A model generated the notes under the pieces. The model saw only the letters and a program-made list of their open reading frames with translations. It was not told the DNA's origin and searched no databases. This document shows positions 14,702 through 22,158 of a stretch of DNA of 23,493 nucleotides, piece by piece (positions within the stretch are counted from its first letter, which is position 1; each line of letters opens with the position of its first letter). This stretch comes from Prolixibacteraceae bacterium. GTDB lineage: Bacteria > Bacteroidota > Bacteroidia > Bacteroidales > Prolixibacteraceae. The DNA lies in assembly GCA_007116765.1 (NCBI GenBank), contig SKHV01000488.1, positions 1-23,493 of the forward strand, written 5' to 3'. The translations under genes were made by a program, and so were the position numbers.

Positions 14702-16168
14702 CACCCATACTGAAACCGAGCCGGCTTTGCAGCGAAACTCTCCCCATCCATCTTTGTTGGTAGTTACCGCATCATTTACATGCTTAGTAATATCAACATA
14801 AGTTGTACCAGAAGACCCTGTTTCCATGTTCTTTCTACCTTCACTTCCATTACTTATTAAAACAGCCATTCCCCGCGGTTCTTCTTCATTTCCTCTACGT
14901 GTCCAGCCAATACAGTTCGAATGGTCAAAGTAATCGTATTGTTCGCCATAAGCATATTTTTTCCGAACAAACAGGAACTGATCAATTAACCATTGGTGGG
15001 CATCCATCCATATTTCATATTCGTTTCCATCCTGTCCGGCACCTTTATAATGTGCCCCGTAATAATCAGCTGCAAAAACGCAGGGATATCCATCTTTTCT
15101 TAAAAGAATCATTGCATAAGCCAATGGTTTGAACCAGGCTTCAACAACCGATTCGAGCGATTGTAACGGCTGGGTATCGTGGTTGCTTACCAGCGTTACT
15201 GCAAAGGTAGGATGGTTTTTAACAAGCGTATTGTCAAAAATTGTTTGCATATTGAAATTTTCACCTTCTTTGCCGGCTCGCGCAAAGTTGTAATGGAGGC
15301 TAACATCAAAAAGCATCATGCTTCCGTCAGTTACTTTGATAAAATGCTCCAATGCCTGGCTGTTACCTGACCAGTACTCGCCAACTGCAAACAGTTTTCG
15401 CCCATTGTGCCGGCGAACATGACTCAACCAGTCAAGAAAAAAATCAGATTTTACATGTTTCGTGGCATCAAACCGAAATCCATCAACGCCCGTTGTTTCC
15501 AGGTACCATTCTCCCCAATAAAACAGTTCTTTTTGAACATCGGGGTTATTTATATCAAGATTACATCCCATAAGGTAATCAAAATTTCCCTTGTCCAAAT
15601 CTACGCTGTCATCAAATGTTTTCCCTTCAAAAAGATAAATAGCATTAGCTTCAGCATCGAGCGTGTTATAATCAACTGCATTAAAATGCCACCAATGCCA
15701 TTTTAATGCAGAGTATTTCTCTTTTCGTCCTGGGAAATTGAAATGTGTCCAGGCTTTTATGGTTTGTAATTCTCCTATTGCCTCATACCTGTTTTGAGGA
15801 TTGAACGGAGTGGCTTTGAATGTTTCGGGCTCATCGGCGCCAAGCTTATGATTAAATACCACATCGACATATATCTGAAGGCCTGCCTTTTGTGCTGATT
15901 TTATTCCGTTCAGGTATTCTTCGCGTGTTCCGTACTTAGTTCGAACAGAACCTTTCTGGTTGAACTCGCCCAAGTCAAAGAGGTCATAAACCCCATACCC
16001 AACATCGTTTTCCCCTGCAGCACCTTTATATGCCGGGGGAAGCCACAATGCCGTAAAACCGGCACTTGCAAGCTTTGAAGAATCTTTCGCCAATTGCTTC
16101 CATAAACTTCCATCAGCAGATGTGTACCAATGGAAATATTGCATCATGATACCATTATGTTCGCTCAT
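14693..16168 (-). CDS. Cytoplasmic-type alpha-amylase, GH13 family
   Basis: The enzyme hydrolyses internal alpha-1,4 bonds of starch, glycogen or maltodextrins. From ATG 16168 it has 491 residues; an upstream in-frame ATG at 16201 would add 11 residues unlike the family. No signal peptide is present, so it should act in the cytoplasm. The N-terminus NGIMMQYFHWY and the overall order match the AmyA/AmyS type (GH13 subfamily 5). Conserved region I is VDVVFNHKLG (about 101-110). The nucleophile is Asp234 in GFRFDATKHV, the acid/base is Glu264 in AVGEYWSG, and the transition-state stabiliser is Asp331 in VSNHDTQ. It stands alone on the minus strand, with no other glycan genes next to it. A role in storage glycogen or imported maltodextrin breakdown is likely. 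Confidence 0.94.
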   Translation of the reverse strand: MSEHNGIMMQYFHWYTSADGSLWKQLAKDSSKLASAGFTALWLPPAYKGAAGENDVGYGVYDLFDLGEFNQKGSVRTKYGTREEYLNGIKSAQKAGLQIYVDVVFNHKLGADEPETFKATPFNPQNRYEAIGELQTIKAWTHFNFPGRKEKYSALKWHWWHFNAVDYNTLDAEANAIYLFEGKTFDDSVDLDKGNFDYLMGCNLDINNPDVQKELFYWGEWYLETTGVDGFRFDATKHVKSDFFLDWLSHVRRHNGRKLFAVGEYWSGNSQALEHFIKVTDGSMMLFDVSLHYNFARAGKEGENFNMQTIFDNTLVKNHPTFAVTLVSNHDTQPLQSLESVVEAWFKPLAYAMILLRKDGYPCVFAADYYGAHYKGAGQDGNEYEIWMDAHQWLIDQFLFVRKKYAYGEQYDYFDHSNCIGWTRRGNEEEPRGMAVLISNGSEGRKNMETGSSGTTYVDITKHVNDAVTTNKDGWGEFRCKAGSVSVWVPE

Positions 16169-16384
16169 ATCTTTATTTTTATGTTTCCAATAAATATACA
16201 TTTATTTAATTACACCAAAAGCCATAATGAATGATAAGAACAAGAAAAAAAAACACAGAGCCGAAATAAAAGAGATATTATTTTTGTTATCCAATGTCAT
16301 AATAATTGCAACTTAAAATCCAAATTGATTTTTTTAAGTCGATTTTTACTTCGGCTATAAGACAAAAGCTATTTCATCATGGCC

Positions 16385-16408
16385 AACCTGCCGACAGGTA
16401 GGCAGGTT
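16385..16408. repeat. REP-like palindrome (AACCTGCC/GGCAGGTT)
   Basis: Perfect eight-base arms enclose GACAGGTA. The flanks add a near match (CCAACC on the left, GGTTTGG on the right). Similar CCTGCC...GGCAGG elements are dispersed in Bacteroidota genomes as far as I recall. This is the second palindrome class in the window besides 5753-5773. Confidence 0.55.
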
Positions 16409-16489
16409 TGGTCTAACTCCAGTTAATAATATTCTTATCCCTTGTCCTTTGGGCACAAAATGTCCTTTTATTGGTACCCAAGGTTTCGA

Positions 16490-16514
16490 TTGAGGCAAAA
16501 CCTCAAGGTTTTTT
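16490..16514 (+). terminator. Orphan hairpin with T-run upstream of GntP gene
   Basis: TTGAGG (16490-16495) pairs with CCTCAA (16501-16506) across CAAAA and is followed by GG and six T. No plus-strand gene lies upstream. It is therefore either a leader attenuator for the permease gene or a chance structure. Confidence 0.3.
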
Positions 16515-16679
16515 AGTTTCACTTTAAATTTTCATTAAGAAAGCATGAATGTGTTTCATTTAAAATACTTTCAACAACAAATAAAATAATGAAGAAAGAA
16601 AGCAATGAATTAAAAATTTAAAAAAATGCTTCATAATAAATGCTTATTGAATACATTTATAGCTTTAAAATAAAACGGT

Positions 16680-18044
16680 ATGTCGTCACTCTATCTAATA
16701 TTTGTGGTTATTTCGGCAGTTGCAGTACTATTATTTTTAGTGCTAAAACTAAAAATCAGCGCATTTATTTCCTTGCTTATTGTATCCATTTATGTAGGAA
16801 TAATGGCAGGCATGCCACTTGAATTGATTATTGAAAGCATTCAACGTGGCATGGGGGGCACATTAGGGTTTGTGGCCACAGTAGTCGGATTGGGAGCAAT
16901 TTTCGGTCAAATGCTCGAAAGTTCGGGTGGAGCTGTTGCACTTGCACAAACCTTGCTGAAAAAATTTGGTGAAAAAAGAGCTCCATCGGCCATGGTTCTT
17001 ACCGGCTTTATAATTGCAATTCCGGTATTTTTCGATGTAGGTTTTATCATTTTGGTACCCATCATTTATGCCCTTGCCCGTAAAACCAAAAAATCGCTTC
17101 TGTATTACGGCATACCCCTTTTGGCGGGATTAGCCGTGACACATAGCTTTATACCTCCTACCCCCGGTCCGGTTGCCGTTGCCGAAATAATTGGTGTTCA
17201 ACTGGGTTGGGTGATACTATATGGCGTAATACTCGGTTTTCCGGTTGCCGTGTTGGCCGGTCCGGTTTGGGGGCGCTACATTTCGAAACGCATAATTGTA
17301 CATCCTCCTGAAATAGAAGAAGTAACAGAGGACGCCAACAACGAAAACAGTCAACCGCCTCCTTCATTTAGGCTCATAGCCACACTCATTGGTGTTCCAC
17401 TTTTTCTTATTCTGGTAAATACACTTTCTGGGGTACTCGTGAGTCGTGGTATTGTTGCAGAGTCGGGACTGATTAAAACCATTCAATTTCTTGGACATCC
17501 ATTTTCAGCATTAATTATTGCTACACTACTTGCCATATACTTTTTGTGCATTCGCCGAGGCATGTCACGCAGCACAATATTGGATTTAAGCACAAAAGCC
17601 TTGGGACCTGCAGGAATAATAATTCTCATTACGGGAGCCGGAGGCGTTTTTAAAGAAGTTTTGATTGACAGCGGAATTGGCACAGTGTTGGCCGAATCGA
17701 TGGCAGGCTCGCCTTTGCCACCCATTTTTCTAGCTTGGTTGCTGGCGGGTATTGTTCGGGTAACTCAAGGCTCAGCAACCGTGGCAATGATTACCGCGGC
17801 AGGTATCATGTCGCCTTTGATTTACGAAATGCAACTATCTGATCCACACCGGGCTCTTATCGTTTTATCCATTGCATCGGGTGCCACTTTACTTTCGCAT
17901 GTAAACGACAGTGGATTTTGGCTGGTTGGCAAATACCTGCGAATGAACGAAAAACAAACACTACAATCGTGGACAGTAATGGAAACAATTATTGCCGTTG
18001 GAGGTTTGGTCACCACTCTTATTGCCAGTCTGTTTATCAAATAA
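16680..18044 (+). CDS. GntP-family permease (gluconate/sugar-acid:H+ symporter type)
   Basis: The 454-residue inner-membrane protein has about 12-14 hydrophobic segments across its length. Family signatures include the N-terminal FLVLKLKISAFISLLIVSIYVGIMAGMP, the segment LGFVATVVGLGAIFGQMLESSGGA, the conserved PVFFDVGFIILVPIIYALAR (about 116-135), THSFIPPTPGPVAVAE (about 155-170), and ATVAMITAAGIMSP with SHVNDSGFWLVGKYL near the C-terminus. GntP proteins import gluconate or related sugar acids (fructuronate, idonate, glycerate) with protons. The substrate cannot be set from sequence and no kinase or dehydratase gene is adjacent. The lipoprotein gene at 18148 follows after 103 bases on the same strand and may be cotranscribed. 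The start ATG at 16680 fits the first membrane helix. Confidence 0.92.
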   Translation: MSSLYLIFVVISAVAVLLFLVLKLKISAFISLLIVSIYVGIMAGMPLELIIESIQRGMGGTLGFVATVVGLGAIFGQMLESSGGAVALAQTLLKKFGEKRAPSAMVLTGFIIAIPVFFDVGFIILVPIIYALARKTKKSLLYYGIPLLAGLAVTHSFIPPTPGPVAVAEIIGVQLGWVILYGVILGFPVAVLAGPVWGRYISKRIIVHPPEIEEVTEDANNENSQPPPSFRLIATLIGVPLFLILVNTLSGVLVSRGIVAESGLIKTIQFLGHPFSALIIATLLAIYFLCIRRGMSRSTILDLSTKALGPAGIIILITGAGGVFKEVLIDSGIGTVLAESMAGSPLPPIFLAWLLAGIVRVTQGSATVAMITAAGIMSPLIYEMQLSDPHRALIVLSIASGATLLSHVNDSGFWLVGKYLRMNEKQTLQSWTVMETIIAVGGLVTTLIASLFIK

Positions 18045-18147
18045 ACTGATTTATATTTTGAGAACATGACTTTAAAAGAAAGCTAAGCATTTTTTATTAT
18101 TTTCACCCCCAACTATTAATCGATCTATTAACCTTAATCAAACTTTC

Positions 18148-19389
18148 ATGAGAAACTATCATTTCTTTTTCATTTCAATTATTTCAATACTCTTTAGTTC
18201 ATGTTCAAATCAAACGGATGAAATTTCGCAATGGAGGGGCGACAACCGTGCCGGAGTTTTCAACGAGAGCGACCTGCTAAAACAATGGCCCGACGAGGGA
18301 CCTGAATTGCTTTGGGCATTCGAAGGGATTGGCGAAGGTTACGGCTCAGCTGTTGAATATAAAAATGTGGTGTATGTTAATGGCGAAAGCGATAGTTTAA
18401 GCCATTTATTCGCTTTCAATCAGGAGGGTGAGCTTTTATGGAAAACGCCCAACGGGCCTGAGTATTTTGGAGAAGGTTTTGCTGCAGGATTCCCCGGCAC
18501 CCGGACAACTCCAACCATATACAAAAACATGGCTTATGTGAGTTCAACATTGGGACGCATAGCCTGTATCGACATAAAAACCGGAAAAGAAATCTGGAGC
18601 AGGCACATGGAAATCGATTTTGACGGGCGAATGGGCTATTTCGGATTCGGCGAATCTTTGTTAGTAGACAGTGAAAAGGTGTATTGCATGCCCGGAGGTA
18701 TAAAAAACAATATGCTTGCTTTGAATCGCTTTACAGGAGAAACGCTATGGTCTTCGAATGGCATGGCCGATGTAGCGGGCTACTCCGCTCCCGTTAAGAT
18801 AAACATGCCTGAACGTGATCTTGTGCTTACTATGTCGAAAGAAGTCCTCCTTGCATTTGATGCGAATAATGGAGAATTACTTTGGCACATCAAAGAAGAC
18901 TCAGTTACTCAGGATGGAAAATATTGCAATCCTCCAATTTTCGACAATGGAATCCTTTATTGCATTGCGGGCATAGAAAAAGGATCAGGCGCTTATGCAC
19001 TTAAGTTAAACAATGATGGTTCAGCGTTTACAAAAATATGGGAAAACCCGGCAGTGAAAAATGAGTTTAACGGCTTTGTTAAAGCAGGAGATAAACTTTT
19101 TGTAACAGGAAAAGACAACAGGCTAAGAAGCCTAAATGCACAAACAGGCGAAGTGCTTGATTCTATAAGGGGCTTAAGGGGCAGTATAGTCATGGCCGAC
19201 AATATGATTTTTTGCTACAACGACAATGGCACTGTGAATTTGCTCGATCTGAATGAAGAAAAGCTGGAAATTGCTAGTCGTTTTAGAATTCAAAAAGGCA
19301 CAAAAGAACATTTCGCCCATCCCACTATCCACGATGGAAAAATGTACATAAGGCATGGAAATGCACTCATGGCATATAAGGTGAAATAG
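18148..19389 (+). CDS. PQQ-like beta-propeller lipoprotein
   Basis: This 413-residue protein has a lipoprotein signal peptide ending at Cys19 (ISILFSSC), so it should be lipid-anchored in the envelope. Repeated propeller blades contain the A-x-D-x-x-T/N-G-x-x-x-W motif: AFNQEGELLWKT, CIDIKTGKEIWSRH, ALNRFTGETLWSSN, AFDANNGELLWHIK and SLNAQTGEVLDSI. The N-terminal QWRGDNRAGVF segment is typical of the PQQ_2-type propellers of planctomycetes and Bacteroidota. No PQQ-ligating or cytochrome residues are evident, so it is probably a non-enzymatic propeller or sugar-handling protein rather than a true quinoprotein dehydrogenase. It may share a transcript with the GntP permease. Its function is unknown. 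Confidence 0.85.
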   Translation: MRNYHFFFISIISILFSSCSNQTDEISQWRGDNRAGVFNESDLLKQWPDEGPELLWAFEGIGEGYGSAVEYKNVVYVNGESDSLSHLFAFNQEGELLWKTPNGPEYFGEGFAAGFPGTRTTPTIYKNMAYVSSTLGRIACIDIKTGKEIWSRHMEIDFDGRMGYFGFGESLLVDSEKVYCMPGGIKNNMLALNRFTGETLWSSNGMADVAGYSAPVKINMPERDLVLTMSKEVLLAFDANNGELLWHIKEDSVTQDGKYCNPPIFDNGILYCIAGIEKGSGAYALKLNNDGSAFTKIWENPAVKNEFNGFVKAGDKLFVTGKDNRLRSLNAQTGEVLDSIRGLRGSIVMADNMIFCYNDNGTVNLLDLNEEKLEIASRFRIQKGTKEHFAHPTIHDGKMYIRHGNALMAYKVK

Positions 19390-19414
19390 CTTGCTCTCAT
19401 GAGAAGAACAAGCT
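19388..19414. terminator. Candidate hairpin after the propeller gene, in a convergent gap
   Basis: AGCTTG (19388-19393) pairs with CAAGCT (19409-19414), enclosing the ten-base palindrome TCTCATGAGA (19395-19404). It overlaps the stop codon of the propeller gene and lies between convergent genes. The following T-run is poor. Confidence 0.35.
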
Positions 19415-19445
19415 ACTTTCAATTTACTTTTTAGCAAAAAACACT

Positions 19446-20423
19446 TTATTTATTGTCTAATGAAATTGACATGCTCGAAATTTCGTAGCCTTTTGTAGAT
19501 AACGAATTCGTTTTATTATCGCTTATACTGGTTATGGTTGTAATTGACGATGATTTGTCGGTTTTTGAATGTACCTCGAACTTTATGGGCACGCCTTCGA
19601 AGCCTCCGTCCATTTTGACTGAACCCCAGGCCATGCTTCCGAATAATTTATCGTCGCTTATTTTGAGGTCTTTTGTGAGCCATACAACTGTAGTTTCCTC
19701 TGGTGTTTCGCACTTATATTCCTCACAAGAAAAGCCACTTATGCGTTGGGTGCGTCCTGTTCTTTTGGGCATGCATTCGTCTTCATCAAAGTCTTCCTCA
19801 TCGTAAGCATAAGGTATGCTTGGCAATGTTTCCAATGATTGCTGGATGCTGTTCGGATCAAGCTTTGTGGCAAAACCGGTTTTTTCGCCATCGGTGTCAG
19901 ACAATATTGCGAACACACCGTTTTCATTGTCGAATAAAGTGGTTGATATATTTTTGCCATCGGTAATTACCATGGCAACGTTTTGATTGTTGCTGTTAGT
20001 GAGCACCTTCATTTCGCCCGATTGTTTTTTCCCCACTTCATCGGTACTTTCGGTTTCCATAACTACCTCGGTATTGAATCTGAAATTCTCTTCCAGTTCT
20101 ATAGGAGTTGTATCCACGCCTAATGAGCGCAAAAGGCGTGAAGCTCTTTCTTCGTCGGCATTTTGCGATGTGACTTGTTGTTTTACAGGTGCAGTAGCAA
20201 CTTCAGAAGTTGAGTCGCTTTCTTCCTCCAGTTCTTTCAATACGTTATCGAAAAGGCGGTTAACCCCTTTATCAACCTCTTTGTTGACTTCATCGGTCGC
20301 TCTTTTTTCTGTGGTACGCTTAGCCTGATCTTTTGCGCTTCGTGCCACACGCTCAAGCATCTGGGCTTCTGCGGGCAACAAAGTCGCAAATAATACTATT
20401 AAGATTGCCATTAGGTGTTTCAT
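19446..20423 (-). CDS. Secreted DUF4412-like protein of unknown function
   Basis: This 325-residue protein has a signal peptide (about 1-20, MKHLMAILIVLFATLLPAEA). A charged, probably helical segment follows (about 22-110; RSAKDQAKRTTEKRATDEVNKEVDKGVNRL), rich in Lys, Glu and Ser. A beta-rich C-terminal domain (about 112-320) holds FNTEVVMETESTD, SGEMKVLTN, GRTQRISGFSCEEYKCETPEETTVVWLTKDLKI, FGSMAWGS and VPIKFEVHSK. The ISGF-C-E-Y-K-C pattern with a later VWLTKD strand resembles DUF4412 proteins, which are periplasmic or secreted and uncharacterised. It is convergent with the propeller gene. A -7-like box (20448-20455) lies just upstream. The family call is tentative; the coding call is firm. 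Confidence 0.8.
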   Translation of the reverse strand: MKHLMAILIVLFATLLPAEAQMLERVARSAKDQAKRTTEKRATDEVNKEVDKGVNRLFDNVLKELEEESDSTSEVATAPVKQQVTSQNADEERASRLLRSLGVDTTPIELEENFRFNTEVVMETESTDEVGKKQSGEMKVLTNSNNQNVAMVITDGKNISTTLFDNENGVFAILSDTDGEKTGFATKLDPNSIQQSLETLPSIPYAYDEEDFDEDECMPKRTGRTQRISGFSCEEYKCETPEETTVVWLTKDLKISDDKLFGSMAWGSVKMDGGFEGVPIKFEVHSKTDKSSSITTITSISDNKTNSLSTKGYEISSMSISLDNK

Positions 20424-20447
20424 AGATATTCATGTTTTTGATTTGTA

Positions 20448-20455
20448 CAAAATTA
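20448..20455 (-). promoter_or_regulatory. Candidate -7 box of the DUF4412-like gene
   Basis: Read on the minus strand this is TAATTTTG, matching TAnnTTTG, and would start transcription about 20 bases before the ATG at 20423. No -33 TTTG is seen at the right spacing. Confidence 0.3.
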
Positions 20456-20518
20456 TGAATTTATAATGAAAATGATTCATGCAGTTACACATTCAAAATC
20501 AACACTTACTATAAAATA

Positions 20519-20545
20519 TCACTGTTGTCCGGTTAAATGTTTGAG
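20519..20545. mobile_element. Possible IS4-type insertion-sequence end (relic)
   Basis: The string CACTGTTGTCCGGTTAAATG is reminiscent of IS4-family ends in Bacteroidota. No transposase and no matching second end were found in the window. This rests on memory of similar sequences only. Confidence 0.3.
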
Positions 20546-20642
20546 TTTTTTAAAGGAAGCTCACTCCGTTCTGTCTGAATCAGGACAAAAAACAAAAACT
20601 TTTGTCATTGATAGCCAGATATATATATGGTATATTTTTATT

Positions 20643-20662
20643 TTGTGGAATACATTCCACAA
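20643..20662. repeat. Perfect 20-base palindrome
   Basis: TTGTGGAAT and ATTCCACAA are exact complements around the two-base centre AC. There is no T-run after it on either strand, so a protein-binding site or element end is more likely than a terminator. Confidence 0.5.
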
Positions 20663-20782
20663 CTGTTTATTCAAGGTATCCCCAACAGCTACATTGCTTC
20701 CGACGGCATAGAATATGGGTATGCCAATCATATCCCGCTTTGGCTTTTTGGTTTCTTATATTAAGAGAATTCAATCATAACA

Positions 20783-21343
20783 TTAGGGCAGCGGGCTACC
20801 TACTGCAATATCGCACCTGTGCCAGGGTTGCCCGTGTGCTGGATTAAGACGTGGCTTTGCTCCAGTAGGATTAGCGGGAGCGGAAGTGCTGCGAGCCTGA
20901 GGAGAATTCAAGCGCTGAGCATTTTCAATAGTTGGCCCGGCCGAGCTGCTGGCAACTCTTTGCGTTGTAGGCTGAGTTTGAGTTTGAGCCTGTGCCTCAG
21001 TAGGTGTTACTTGCGAGGTGGTTGCTTTCGGGGTGGTATTTTGCATTGTGGCAGTTGCCGGCGATGAGTTAAGAGGTGCACCTACCGGAATATCGCAACG
21101 GTGAAAGGGTTCTCCGTGCGGGGGGTTCAACATTACCTCTTCATTGTTTTCTTCTGATGCAGGATCTTGTGTTGTTTCTACATCAGCAGTATCAATTGAG
21201 TTAGCGTTTTCAGCCGATTGTTGTTCCTGAGTTGACGACTGAACAGGCACTTGGTCTGTTTGTCCGGAATCTTTTTTTGCCGGGTTACATGAAATCATAA
21301 CAAAAAAAGCAAATACTGTAATTACACCTAGAATGAGTTTCAT
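20783..21343 (-). CDS. Lipoprotein with two LNPxHGxPxHRCDIxVGxPL motifs
   Basis: This 186-residue protein has a lipoprotein signal peptide (1-18) and lipobox Cys19 (FFVMISC). The mature part is low-complexity, rich in Thr, Ser, Gln, Ala and Pro, and looks disordered. Two conserved motifs stand out: LNPPHGEPFHRCDIPVGAPL (72-91) and LNPAHGQPWHRCDIAVGSPL (166-185). The second is at the extreme C-terminus. Each holds two His and one Cys, a possible metal- or heme-binding set, though this is inference. I recall similar motif-bearing lipoproteins in Bacteroidota with no assigned function. No operon partner is evident: the DUF4412-like gene lies more than 350 bases away and the hairpin at 21398-21437 precedes the gene. 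Confidence 0.85.
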   Translation of the reverse strand: MKLILGVITVFAFFVMISCNPAKKDSGQTDQVPVQSSTQEQQSAENANSIDTADVETTQDPASEENNEEVMLNPPHGEPFHRCDIPVGAPLNSSPATATMQNTTPKATTSQVTPTEAQAQTQTQPTTQRVASSSAGPTIENAQRLNSPQARSTSAPANPTGAKPRLNPAHGQPWHRCDIAVGSPLP

Positions 21344-21397
21344 CTGTCTATATTTTTTATATTGAATATCTTTAAATAGGTTTCCTTTCGTTTCGAA

Positions 21398-21437
21398 AAA
21401 ACCTTTTACTAAAACCCCCTTATGCTTAAAAGGTTTT
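21398..21437 (-). terminator. Candidate terminator after the DUF438/DUF1858 operon
   Basis: AAAACCTTTT (21398-21407) and AAAAGGTTTT (21428-21437) are perfect ten-base inverted arms with a 20-base loop. On the minus strand the second arm runs on into a six-T tract. It lies about 180 bases after the stop of the DUF1858-type gene. Confidence 0.4.
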
Positions 21438-21618
21438 CAATAATGACATAAACTTTTACGGCCTTATCTTTCCATACAACCCCATCAGCTGCGTTTGGTA
21501 AATCCCTTTAATTTTGGCTTCGTGATGGCATAATATTCTAATCCGAAAATAAACGACTCATTTATGTTAAATATATTGAAAACCAAAGGTCAACCTAATT
21601 AACTGCACCTATGTGGGT

Positions 21619-22149
21619 TCATTCATTTTCAAATGAAATAAAATATATATCAAACAGCTCTTCATTTAGCTTATTTACCCAATGCCCGGCTCCAAGGCTC
21701 GAAGCTTTTTCGATAAGCGGGGCCGGCAAAAAGGGTGCAATAACTTTCAGGATTTCGCCTCGGTTCAATTTTTTAACACCTGCCAGCACCACATGTACCG
21801 GGTGTTCGCCGGCATGGAGCATATCGCGTGTGTCAATCTCCTCAACTACTTTGGCGGCATCGAACCAACCGGGCTTTTGTGTATTGAAAGCCTCCCCTCC
21901 TTCCGTTTCAACGTTGGTAAGGTTTTGCCCCACCTCGCCCCGCAGCTTGTTTACCAGCTCCTCAACGTTAAGGTTGCCAATGGTGGCGGCCTGACCAATG
22001 GTGGTAATGCGTGCTATGGTTTTGCGCAATATCGGGTTTTTGAGCTTTTTGAACGGCGGCGCCATTTCAATCAGCAAATCTTCGAGTTGCGGATAAGCAT
22101 CCAGCAAACCCGAAATTTTAGTTTTCGGTGTAATTATTAATTGTTCCAT
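21619..22149 (-). CDS. DUF1858-DUF2249 domain protein
   Basis: This 176-residue cytoplasmic protein has an N-terminal DUF1858-like domain (about 4-70; ITPKTKISGLLDAYPQLEDLLIEMAPPFKKLKNPILRKTIARITTIGQAA). A C-terminal DUF2249-like domain follows (about 93-170; WFDAAKVVEEIDTRDMLHAGEHPVHVVLAGVKKLNRGEILKVIAPFLPAPLIEKASSLG). DUF1858 is usually near hybrid-cluster, hemerythrin or NO-related proteins. DUF2249 is a TusA-like fold, but the CPxP cysteine motif of TusA is missing here. The upstream DUF438 gene ends nine bases before this start, so the two are cotranscribed. Together they suggest a redox or nitrosative-stress module. The exact function is unknown. Confidence 0.86.
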   Translation of the reverse strand: MEQLIITPKTKISGLLDAYPQLEDLLIEMAPPFKKLKNPILRKTIARITTIGQAATIGNLNVEELVNKLRGEVGQNLTNVETEGGEAFNTQKPGWFDAAKVVEEIDTRDMLHAGEHPVHVVLAGVKKLNRGEILKVIAPFLPAPLIEKASSLGAGHWVNKLNEELFDIYFISFENE

Positions 22150-22158
22150 GTTATTGCG

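Larger units (their letters stand above)
16202..16679. other. Divergent amylase-GntP intergenic region
   Basis: No gene was seen in 478 bases. The region must hold the promoters of both divergent genes, though no convincing TAnnTTTG/-33 pair was found. It contains a REP-like palindrome (16385-16408) and, at 16490-16514, a six-pair hairpin with loop CAAAA followed by GG and six T. Confidence 0.5.
20424..20782. other. Intergenic region with possible insertion-sequence relic and a perfect palindrome
   Basis: No convincing gene was found in 359 bases. A segment near 20519-20545 (CACTGTTGTCCGGTTAAATG) resembles the terminal sequence of IS4-type elements I recall from Bacteroidota. A perfect 20-base palindrome lies at 20643-20662. 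Two short frames (plus 20627-20764, minus 20561-20731) cross the region but show no family features. Confidence 0.45.

Noticed and set aside
20627..20764. 45-residue plus-strand frame and overlapping 56-residue minus-strand frame (20561-20731)
   Set aside because: Both cover the same AT-rich gap and neither shows a domain or start context. They may be remnants but cannot be supported as genes.
21413..21450. CCCCC near a TGACAT string as a fourth ECF promoter
   Set aside because: On the minus strand the order of boxes is reversed and the spacing does not match copies A-C.
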